Shown piece after piece: positions 1 to 6,103 of a stretch of 8,081 bases of DNA. The notes under the pieces were generated by a model that did no database searches, had not been told where the DNA came from, and saw nothing but the letters and a program-made list of their open reading frames with translations. The position numbers were made by a program, and so were the translations under genes. The stretch is from the NCBI GenBank assembly GCA_017538465.1, contig JAFYIW010000168.1, positions 1 to 8,081 of the forward strand, given 5' to 3'. Each line of letters opens with the position of its first letter. Position 1 is the stretch's first letter. The stretch comes from Victivallales bacterium (GTDB taxonomy: Bacteria > Verrucomicrobiota > Lentisphaeria > Oligosphaerales > Oligosphaeraceae).

Positions 1-2404
1 CCCTTGCCTCGGCGGAGCGTCCCGTCAGGGCCAGCAGTTCCCCCTGAAGCATCCAGACCTGAGGCATCAGCGCGGGGGTGGTGGCGGAATGGATTTGCTC
101 CAGCTCCGTTATGGCGAGGGCGGCCAGTTGCGCTTGCGCTTCCTTGGCGGAAGGCGTCGTTTCCGCAGGGGCGTCCGTCTCCTTGGCGGCAGGGGGCAGA
201 AAATCCGCAGGGTTGTTTTGCTGTGCCATCAGATAGAGGCAATTGGCGGTCTCGAACCGCGCCTGCGCGATGGCCGACTCGTCAGTGTATGCGGGAGTGC
301 GCACCTGCTGATAGAGTCGGAGGGCCTCGCGGTATCCGTCCGGGGTGGCAGAGGCGAGCGCGGTGTCCGCCAGCAGCAGCGTGAGTTGGGCGGCTTCGGC
401 GGTGCCTGGCCATTTCTGGAGCAGGGTGACCGCCTGAGTGCGGGCGATTTCTGCCTGCCCCGTTTGCATGGCCAGCAGCACGCGTCGGTGCGTTGCGCGC
501 AGGGCGTAGGCGGACTGCGGGAAGGCCGCCAGGAATTCATCGAGGAGATTTCCGGCCGTCACGCGGTCTTGTCTGCGCAGGGCGATGCGAGCCGCCTCGA
601 AGAAGGCGATAGTCCGTAGCCGTTCCTCGACGCTGGCGTCCATTGCCAGCTGGCGGAATGCATGCTGGGCGGCCAGGAGCTGTTCCTTGTCCTGTCCCGC
701 GAGCAGGCATTGCAACAGCGTCTGTTCCAGTCTCGCGTCATCGCGGCGGGACGAATCTGGCGCCTCCTGGAGAAATGCATTTAAAAGCACATTGGCCTGC
801 TGGTATGCCTCCGGCTGGTTGCGCTGACGGTAGGTCAATGCTGCGTCCAGCCGGGCCTCCGCCGCGCGAAGGCGGAGCTTCCGTGCCTCTTCGGTCTCCT
901 CGTTTCCTTCCGGCCTCTTGCCGAATCGGTCGGCGGTTTCGATTTGCAGGGCGATGGCAGTATCCAGGTCTCCGGCGTTTTTGGCGGCCTGGGCGGCATG
1001 GAGCAGTGCCGTGACCGCCTGGCGTGCATCTGTGCTTTCGGCAGTCTGCCGATAGTATTTGAGCGCCTGGTCGAGTTTGCCATCCGAAGCGAGGCATTCG
1101 GCGGCCCCGAACGCCGCCCGGATGCGCTGCGCCGGGTCAAGGTCATCCCGGTTGGCCAGTTCCTCGAAGATTTCCGCTGCCCGGGTGCGGTCGTTGTCCT
1201 CCTTGCGATATTCCGCCAACTGAAGCGAGAACTCGCCGTATTTATGCGAGTCAGGGCGACGTGCCCGCAGCTCTTCCAGGGTGTTCTTTGCCAGGGAGTC
1301 CTTCTGCTGGCGCTGGACCTGGGCGAGCAGCATGCCGGCGTCAACCCAATGGGCGTCCGAATATGGGAGCAGCTCCCAGGCCTCTGTGAGGAGTGTCCGC
1401 GTGGCGTCCAAGTCATTGGTGCTGCGGGAGAACTCATTGGCCAGGCACCATGCGGCAGTCCCCCATTCGGCATCACGGGAGGCGGGGCGTCGGGGAATAA
1501 TCTGCTGGAGAACTGCCCGTGCCTCATTGAGGCGTTCCAGTCGTGCGTCACCAGTCATGGCGTCGCTGTCGCCGACCAGCGCGCGGATGCGGTGCAGTGG
1601 TGCCAGCAGGTCCATCTCCGGCATCTCGCCGGGGATGGCGGCGCCCTGGGGGAGCAGCGACAGAAGCAGGGCATAGTGTCCGGCGGCGTCCGCGTAGTCC
1701 CCGCGGGCCAGTTCGGCGTCGGCGCGCAGCATGAGCAATTCGGCGTCTTTGCGGGCAGGGGTGACCTGGGCGAAATAGGGCGCGAGAAGATTCAGCGCGG
1801 CGGTCCATTCGCGTCGTGCGAGGTGGAGACGGGCGGCGAGGCGGAGTGCCTCCCAGTGCACCGGCATGGAGTGGGCGTCGGCCGTCAGCTCCCGTTCGGG
1901 AGCCAGCAGGAGCTTCAGTGCCTCTTCGGGCTGTTCCAGACGAATCAGCGCCTGTGCGCGAAGGAGGTCGAGACGGTCCCGGTCATCCGCGTCAGGCTGG
2001 ATGCCGGGCAGCGCGAGGTAGGATTCCGCAGTGTTTATCGCCTCCTGGAATTTTTTGGACGAATCTTCTGTTCTGCCCTGCGCCAGGAGGTTTTCCGCAT
2101 AGGCGAATTGCGCCTCGGCCAGAAGGCGTCGGGCGGTGCCTGCCTCCGGAAGCTCGGCGGGCGTCAGTTCGCAGTATTTCAAGAACTTCTCCTCAGCCAG
2201 CTCCGGGGCGTGCATGGACAATGCGGTTTCGCCTTCCTGACGGGCCTCCAGGCGTTGGTGGTCGTTGCTGGGGGCCGGGGCCGGCGCCGTGGAAGTTGGA
2301 AAAAGGAAAGTCGGCCGCGGCGAGTCCTGTGCGTACAGGGGAAAGAGGCCCGTCAGAAGGATGGACCACAGGAAAAGGCCAAATGGCAGTCGCGTCACAT
2401 TCAT
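1..2404 (-). CDS. Large exported TPR-like helical-repeat protein, partial (first 801 codons, C-terminus beyond window)
   Basis: Reading from the ATG at 2404 the frame is open all the way to the left window edge: 801 codons with no stop. The protein begins with a clear signal peptide, charged MNVTR then a hydrophobic core to about residue 23 and a probable cleavage at A25|Q26 (PLYA|QDS), so it is exported. A short Pro/Ser/Thr/Ala linker (27-46) precedes an almost wholly alpha-helical, Ala/Leu/Glu/Arg-rich body. Several stretches look like TPR hairpins, for instance around 181-253 (AALNLLAPYF ... AELARGDYADAAGHYALLL), 404-495 (AAEIFEELAN ... AECLASDGKLDQALKYYRQ ... AKNAGDLDTAIALQIE), and 601-680. 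Another linker rich in Pro/Ala/Thr/Lys is at 732-756. I cannot name a function; exported TPR proteins commonly scaffold envelope complexes. Its ATG overlaps the lipoprotein stop by 4 bases, so it is probably made with the transporter. Several long opposite-strand open frames overlap this gene and are judged shadows. Confidence 0.88.
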   Translation of the reverse strand, partial: MNVTRLPFGLFLWSILLTGLFPLYAQDSPRPTFLFPTSTAPAPAPSNDHQRLEARQEGETALSMHAPELAEEKFLKYCELTPAELPEAGTARRLLAEAQFAYAENLLAQGRTEDSSKKFQEAINTAESYLALPGIQPDADDRDRLDLLRAQALIRLEQPEEALKLLLAPERELTADAHSMPVHWEALRLAARLHLARREWTAALNLLAPYFAQVTPARKDAELLMLRADAELARGDYADAAGHYALLLSLLPQGAAIPGEMPEMDLLAPLHRIRALVGDSDAMTGDARLERLNEARAVLQQIIPRRPASRDAEWGTAAWCLANEFSRSTNDLDATRTLLTEAWELLPYSDAHWVDAGMLLAQVQRQQKDSLAKNTLEELRARRPDSHKYGEFSLQLAEYRKEDNDRTRAAEIFEELANRDDLDPAQRIRAAFGAAECLASDGKLDQALKYYRQTAESTDARQAVTALLHAAQAAKNAGDLDTAIALQIETADRFGKRPEGNEETEEARKLRLRAAEARLDAALTYRQRNQPEAYQQANVLLNAFLQEAPDSSRRDDARLEQTLLQCLLAGQDKEQLLAAQHAFRQLAMDASVEERLRTIAFFEAARIALRRQDRVTAGNLLDEFLAAFPQSAYALRATHRRVLLAMQTGQAEIARTQAVTLLQKWPGTAEAAQLTLLLADTALASATPDGYREALRLYQQVRTPAYTDESAIAQARFETANCLYLMAQQNNPADFLPPAAKETDAPAETTPSAKEAQAQLAALAITELEQIHSATTPALMPQVWMLQGELLALTGRSAEAR

Positions 2405-2961
2405 GGTTCGGATCCGGCGGATGGAGGGAGTTCGACAGCGCATATCGCGTCCGCCAGGCGGGCCAGAGCGGCACGGGACTGGATGACGATGCGCTCCGCG
2501 CTGGGGGCTCCCAATGAGGGAAGCGAGAAGGCGATGGGGACGCGGAGCGTCGGCGTGGTTTCGGAATGGAGGCTCAGGATGCCCGCGACATGAAAGGCGC
2601 CTGTCGCGTCCATCAGGAATTGTTCCAGTTCCAGGACAACGGAGGCTTTTGAGGCGGTGGCGCGGTCACTTTGACGGAGAGCCATGGTGAGACTGTCCTT
2701 CAATAATGCCCCCAGTGGCTGCGCCCATTTGGATTTGCCCACTTTCACCAGTTCGCCGTTCTTGGCCAGATAGACCATCTCATGACGATCCAGATAGCCT
2801 GGCAGCTTGACGGCCTCCAGGGTGCGGGTGGCCTGCGCGGCGGAAGAAACGCCGTTCTCCGGGGCAAGGATATAGGAGTGCTGGTTCTGGCGGAGGAAGA
2901 GACAGGACGGAGTCAGCAGCAGGGCCAGGAGCGAGGTCAAAAGATGGAGGTGTTTTGCCAT
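2401..2961 (-). CDS. PqiC/YmbA-like ABC-type transport auxiliary lipoprotein (186 aa)
   Basis: Probable outer-membrane lipoprotein partner of the MCE transporter. The first 20 residues form a lipoprotein signal peptide ending LLLTPSC, with C20 as the lipidation site; the lipobox is loose (Thr at -3, Pro at -2, Ser at -1), so lipidation is likely but not certain. The mature domain fits the ABC-type transport auxiliary family (PqiC/YmbA): YIL at 30-32, then LPGYLDRHEMVY at 53-64 and KWAQPL at 78-83, in the order seen in that family (inner strand, 'L(P)-x-x-LDR', then 'W-x-x-PL'). Length is about that of E. coli PqiC. It lies 6 bases after the MCE gene; a GGGAG at about 11 bases from the ATG may be its ribosome site. 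Its TGA overlaps the next gene's ATG (ATGA), implying translational coupling. Confidence 0.88.
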   Translation of the reverse strand: MAKHLHLLTSLLALLLTPSCLFLRQNQHSYILAPENGVSSAAQATRTLEAVKLPGYLDRHEMVYLAKNGELVKVGKSKWAQPLGALLKDSLTMALRQSDRATASKASVVLELEQFLMDATGAFHVAGILSLHSETTPTLRVPIAFSLPSLGAPSAERIVIQSRAALARLADAICAVELPPSAGSEP

Positions 2962-2967
2962 GGGTGA

Positions 2968-4128
2968 TTATTCTCCCAGAAAGAGGAACTGCGGGTCTCG
3001 TTGCACATGGTCCAGAAGCATTCGCAGAGAGTTGAGCGAAAGCTCGCATTCGTTGAGCGTGCGCTCCAATTGCTGGCGGGTGGGGGAGGCGGGCGCAATG
3101 GCGGCCTGCGCTTCCTGTAGGGCGGCGCGGGTTTCGACCAGCGTTTGCTGTGCCTCGCTCAGCGTGGCGGTGCATTGAGTCAGCAGGCGTTCGATTTGGG
3201 GCTTTGACGATTCCGTGATGTTGGTCAGGTTGTTCAGCAGTTTATGGGCGGACTGAAGAGTGAAGCCGATCTGCGTCGCCAGGAGCAGTACTCTCTTGAC
3301 CAATGGCTGAATTTGGTCTTTGGCATGACAGACCAGCTCATTCGTGCTCGTCAGGACGGCATGGGAGTCGTCTAGCAGAACTGGCAGTTGCTGGCCCAGG
3401 GTCTCCGTGAGCGTGCGCAAGTTGGCGGCGATACGGGAGATGTCCTCCAACAACTGCTTGCTCTGGCCGCTGTCGATGAAGTCGGAGATTTGGGCGATCA
3501 GCTTCTGGAGGCTTTCCATCTGGTTGCGGAAATTCTTCTCTCCGATGCGGTTGGACACCTGGTCCAGAAATCTGATCCGGGTGGGGAAGAGTCCTTTCTG
3601 CATGTCGGCGCGAATCTGCACCGGGTCATCCGTCTCCATGGCGAGATGATCGAAGGTCATTTCTATGCTGAGCTGTCCCGTCAGGAGGGACAGCGTCTGG
3701 AGCTTTGCCCGCAGCCCCTGTTTGACCGCCATTTCCGTGAGGTAGTTCCTCAGTTCCTCGCGTATGGCATGCGCCTCGCCCGTGAGGTACTGCCTCCAGG
3801 AACTGCTGGAGAACCCCAGCTTTTCAGGTTCGATCTCGACGGTGACTTGCACGGGATAACTGAAGGAGTCCGCCGGTGTGTCAGGAGAGACGTTCGTGGC
3901 GGGGGCGAGGAGACGGATTCCAGTGACTTGACCGATTGTCACTCCACGGAACATCACGGGGGAGCCCGCGGAGAGTCCCTTGACTGAGTTGTCAAAGTGC
4001 ATGGTATAGGTGACGGTGGTGCGGAACCAGGAGTTGCCGCCGAAGGCCATCAGCATGGCAATCAGCAGAACCAGCGCCGTGAGTACGAAGAAGCCGATGG
4101 CGGTGACTTGGAAGGGTGTCTTGGACAT
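2968..4128 (-). CDS. MCE (mammalian cell entry) domain protein, MlaD/PqiB-like (386 aa)
   Basis: Membrane-anchored periplasmic component of the lipid transporter. One N-terminal transmembrane helix lies at about 8-29, followed by a single MCE domain from about 38. Its conserved core reads FDNSVKGLSAGSPVMFRGV at 45-63 followed by TIGQVTGIRL at 64-73. The segment AVKQGLRAKLQTLSLLTGQL at 134-153 is characteristic of MCE/PqiB-type proteins. Residues ~165-386 are long amphipathic helices rich in Gln, Leu, Ser and Thr, ending in SLRMLLDHVQRDPQFLFLGE at 367-386, which resembles the PqiB-type tail (hydrophobic helix then a His/Arg-x-Pro-containing end). E. coli MlaD is about 183 aa with one MCE domain, PqiB has three and YebT seven. 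This protein has one MCE domain plus a long helical needle, closer in outline to mycobacterial Mce proteins; MCE proteins form hexamers, so a helical tube is a reasonable inference. It starts 3 bases after mlaF and no nearby Shine-Dalgarno is evident. Confidence 0.94.
   Translation of the reverse strand: MSKTPFQVTAIGFFVLTALVLLIAMLMAFGGNSWFRTTVTYTMHFDNSVKGLSAGSPVMFRGVTIGQVTGIRLLAPATNVSPDTPADSFSYPVQVTVEIEPEKLGFSSSSWRQYLTGEAHAIREELRNYLTEMAVKQGLRAKLQTLSLLTGQLSIEMTFDHLAMETDDPVQIRADMQKGLFPTRIRFLDQVSNRIGEKNFRNQMESLQKLIAQISDFIDSGQSKQLLEDISRIAANLRTLTETLGQQLPVLLDDSHAVLTSTNELVCHAKDQIQPLVKRVLLLATQIGFTLQSAHKLLNNLTNITESSKPQIERLLTQCTATLSEAQQTLVETRAALQEAQAAIAPASPTRQQLERTLNECELSLNSLRMLLDHVQRDPQFLFLGE
3672..3694. 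repeat. Perfect 8-base inverted repeat inside the MCE gene
   Basis: GCTGTCCC at 3672-3679 and GGGACAGC at 3687-3694 are exact reverse complements, separated by a 7-base loop. The hairpin lies within the conserved SLLTGQL coding segment of the MCE gene. No T-run follows on either strand, so a terminator is unlikely. It may be a chance product of conserved codons. Confidence 0.45.
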
Positions 4129-4131
4129 GGG

Positions 4132-5034
4132 TCATTGGGCATGATTGCGGTGGCCTCCGCGGGAGAGGAATTCGCGCAATGCGGGATTGTCGGTGTGCCG
4201 GAGCAAGTCCAGCGGCTTGCCTTGGGCGGCGATGGACTTGGTTACCGGATCCAGGTAGATGGCGTTGGAGCCGATGGCGAAGATGCTGTCGAGGTCGTGG
4301 GTGACGACGACAAGGGTGGAGTTGAGACTCTGCTGGAGCTGGAGCATCAGCTCGTCCAGACGGTTGGCGGAGACGGGGTCGAGGCCGCTGGACGGCTCGT
4401 CAAAGAAGAGGATTTCCGGATCCAGCGCCATGGCCCGCGCCAGCCCCGCGCGTTTCTGCATGCCGCCGGAAAGTTCGGACGGATAGTAGTCCCCGCAGCC
4501 GGCCAGCCCGACCAGCGCGAGTTTGTATTCGCAGAGGGCGTCGATTTCCTTCTGGGGGAGCGTGGTGTATTGCTGGAGCGGCAGCGCGATGTTTTGGGCG
4601 ATGGTCATGGAACTCCAGAGACCGCAGCGCTGGTAGAGGATGCCGACGCGCCTCATGAGCCGCGTCTGCTCGTCGGGAGGCAAGGACCAGTATTCTTTGC
4701 CGAGAAGCCGATAGGTGCCACTGGCGGGCTTCTGAAGTCCGATGAGATGCCTCAGCAGGGTGGACTTGCCGCATCCGGAAGGCCCCATGACGATGAAGAC
4801 GGAGCCCGCCTCGACCTGGAACGAGATGTCCTGCATGATGACCCGCTCATCGTAGGCGAGTGTAAGATGGTTGGCGACAATGGGCGGGGGACGGGACCTC
4901 GGGGAGGGGGGAGGGGGGAGGTTTGGCAGCCGTGCGTCCCGCGCGGCAACTCGAATTTTGGCATAGTCGCAGGCCGGGGCCTCAGATTGCCAGCACCACG
5001 GTGAGGATCGTGATGAGCGAGACGGCGATGACAA
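4132..5034 (-). CDS. mlaF: MlaF-type ABC transporter ATPase (300 aa from TTG; start uncertain)
   Basis: Cytoplasmic ATPase that powers the MlaE permease. Numbering from the TTG at 5034, the ABC domain begins about residue 52 (IVANHLTLAYDERV). Motifs: Walker A GPSGCGKST at 84-92, Q-loop in ILYQRCGLW at 132-140, signature ELSGGMQKRAGLARA at 187-201, Walker B ILFFDEP at 208-214, D-loop SGLD at 216-219 and H-loop THD at 245-247. All catalytic residues are present. The start is a problem. The only ATG/GTG/TTG choices in frame are this TTG, which overlaps mlaE by 53 bases and has no Shine-Dalgarno, and an ATG at 4836 that would remove the first strand of the ABC fold. The 50-residue extension made by the TTG is Ser/Arg/Pro-rich and unlike ABC ATPases. 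CTG at 4929 or ATT codons are possible non-canonical starts. An ATG at 4964 lies in another frame, separated from this one by the C/G-rich tract at 4901-4921. Three bases separate the stop from the next ATG. Confidence 0.93.
   Translation of the reverse strand: MSSPSRSSRSSPWCWQSEAPACDYAKIRVAARDARLPNLPPPPSPRSRPPPIVANHLTLAYDERVIMQDISFQVEAGSVFIVMGPSGCGKSTLLRHLIGLQKPASGTYRLLGKEYWSLPPDEQTRLMRRVGILYQRCGLWSSMTIAQNIALPLQQYTTLPQKEIDALCEYKLALVGLAGCGDYYPSELSGGMQKRAGLARAMALDPEILFFDEPSSGLDPVSANRLDELMLQLQQSLNSTLVVVTHDLDSIFAIGSNAIYLDPVTKSIAAQGKPLDLLRHTDNPALREFLSRGGHRNHAQ
4882..4921 (+). repeat. G-rich tract with tandem 7-base AGGGGGG units; G-quadruplex-prone
   Basis: The plus strand carries G-runs at 4882-4884, 4886-4890, 4893-4895, 4901-4904, 4906-4911, 4913-4918 and 4920-4921, so at least six runs of three or more G lie in 40 bases with loops of 1 to 5 bases, a strong quadruplex pattern. 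Within it, AGGGGGG is repeated twice in tandem (4905-4911 and 4912-4918), followed by another A. The tract lies in the template strand of mlaF, encodes the Pro-rich part of its N-terminal extension (about residues 38-51), and sits between the mlaE stop and the ABC domain. Tandem 7-base units can change copy number by slippage, which would change reading frame. Confidence 0.85.
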
Positions 5035-6094
5035 TGCAGATGATGCAGCTGATGACCGCGGAGGTGGTGGCGCGGCCGACGGCCTCGGCGTCTCTTCCGC
5101 AGTGCAGTCCCTGATAGCACCCGCAGATGCTGTCGAGAATGCCGAGGACGGAACAGGTGAACAAGCCGACCAGCAGATCCTTGATGCTGGTCGTCTGCGT
5201 CAGGGTGCTGATGTAGGAAAGTGGCGTCAGCCTCAGATACACGACCGCCACGACGAGTCCGCCCAGGATGCTGATGAGGTCGGCGAAGATGCCCAGCAGC
5301 GGCATCATCAGGGACATGGCCAGGAAACGTGGCATCACCAGGAAGTCCATCAGGGGGATTCCGAGAGTGCGCATGGCGTCCAGTTCCTCGTTGACCTGCA
5401 TGGTGCCCAATTCGGCGGCGAAGGCGGAGCTGCTGCGCCCGGCCATGACGATGCCGACCATGACGGGTCCCATGAGCCGCAGCATGCCGATGCCGACCAG
5501 GCTTGCGACATATATCTCGGCCTGGAACCATTTCAGCGGGATGGCCCCGATGAAGGCGAGGATGATGCCCATCAAGAAGCTGATCAGCGCAATGATGGGA
5601 AGTGCCCGCGGGCCGCTGATCAGCAACTTCCCGTGGAAATCGCGGAAGCGCATCTGGCTTTTTCCGGCTATCAGTCTTCCCATGGCCAGCACCAGCTCGC
5701 CGATGAAATTGGCGATGTCGCCAATGGCTTTTGAGAGCCGAAGTCCAAAGTAGCCGGCTTGATGGATGATGGACAATTGTTCCGCATCGACAGTGGCGGT
5801 CGCCGCCTTGCGCTGGGAGGCCAGGCACAGGTCCAGCAGTTTTACGAGGCCTTCCGGAAGCTGCCGATAGTCCAGGGAATGGCCTGCCTTGCGGTAGGCG
5901 ACGACGAGGCCAAGCAGGACAAGCGGCAGCGTGCTGTCCCATTGTCCGAGCTGAGGCGCCTCCAGGCGGACACCGTCTTTGGGCGGGTGTTCGTCTAGGA
6001 TTGCCTTGCACGTGGGATGCTTCTGTCCGCGCAGCCAGTCTCCCGCGAAGACGATGCGGTCGGGGGGCAGGAATTGTGCCGTTGGCGTGTTCAT
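4982..6094 (-). CDS. mlaE: MlaE-family ABC permease with N-terminal STAS-like domain (370 aa)
   Basis: Inner-membrane permease of an MCE-type lipid transporter. E. coli MlaE is about 260 aa; here ~110 extra residues precede the permease. That extension looks like a STAS domain: a strand IVFAGDW at 14-20, then GVRLEAPQLGQWDSTLPLVL at 41-60, with the Trp-Asp-Ser before a helix typical of MlaB/STAS proteins. The permease starts about 112 and has a GPRALPIIALISFLMGIILA segment near 161-180. The family hallmark lies at 219-245, GRSSSAFAAELGTMQVNEEL followed by DAMRTLGI. Further hydrophobic segments lie at about 250-288, 306-325 and 345-370. It probably dimerises and pairs with the downstream ATPase; in the E. 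coli system the STAS partner MlaB is separate and contacts the ATPase, so the fusion would supply that role in cis (inference). An AGGAGA at 6111-6116 is about 16 bases from the ATG, further than usual. Confidence 0.95.
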   Translation of the reverse strand: MNTPTAQFLPPDRIVFAGDWLRGQKHPTCKAILDEHPPKDGVRLEAPQLGQWDSTLPLVLLGLVVAYRKAGHSLDYRQLPEGLVKLLDLCLASQRKAATATVDAEQLSIIHQAGYFGLRLSKAIGDIANFIGELVLAMGRLIAGKSQMRFRDFHGKLLISGPRALPIIALISFLMGIILAFIGAIPLKWFQAEIYVASLVGIGMLRLMGPVMVGIVMAGRSSSAFAAELGTMQVNEELDAMRTLGIPLMDFLVMPRFLAMSLMMPLLGIFADLISILGGLVVAVVYLRLTPLSYISTLTQTTSIKDLLVGLFTCSVLGILDSICGCYQGLHCGRDAEAVGRATTSAVISCIICIVIAVSLITILTVVLAI

Positions 6095-6103
6095 GCGGAA
6101 GAG

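Noticed and set aside
835..1551. 238-codon minus-strand frame within the TPR gene
   Set aside because: It lies in another frame of the same strand; the frame from 2404 is open throughout and gives a coherent helical protein, while this one is Arg/Pro/Ser/Thr-rich noise.
944..2593. Long open frame of 549 codons on the plus strand, opposite the TPR gene
   Set aside because: It lies antisense to the convincingly coding exported protein (signal peptide, helical repeats, coupling to the operon). Its product is Gly/Arg/Gln/Val-rich without domains, as expected of an antisense frame in GC-rich DNA.
3997..5004. 335-codon plus-strand open frame opposite mlaF
   Set aside because: Antisense to a fully conserved ABC ATPase; translation is Gly/Asp/Glu/Val-rich with no recognisable motif.
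5102..5753. Two overlapping plus-strand open frames opposite mlaE
   Set aside because: Antisense to the MlaE hallmark region; compositions (His/Asp/Gln-rich and Met/Ser/Arg-rich) are typical of antisense translation of a membrane protein gene.
4752..6011. 419-codon minus-strand frame overlapping mlaE and the start of mlaF
   Set aside because: It is an out-of-frame shadow of mlaE, Arg/His/Pro/Gly-rich. Only its internal ATG at 4964 matters, as a possible frame-shifted start of mlaF.
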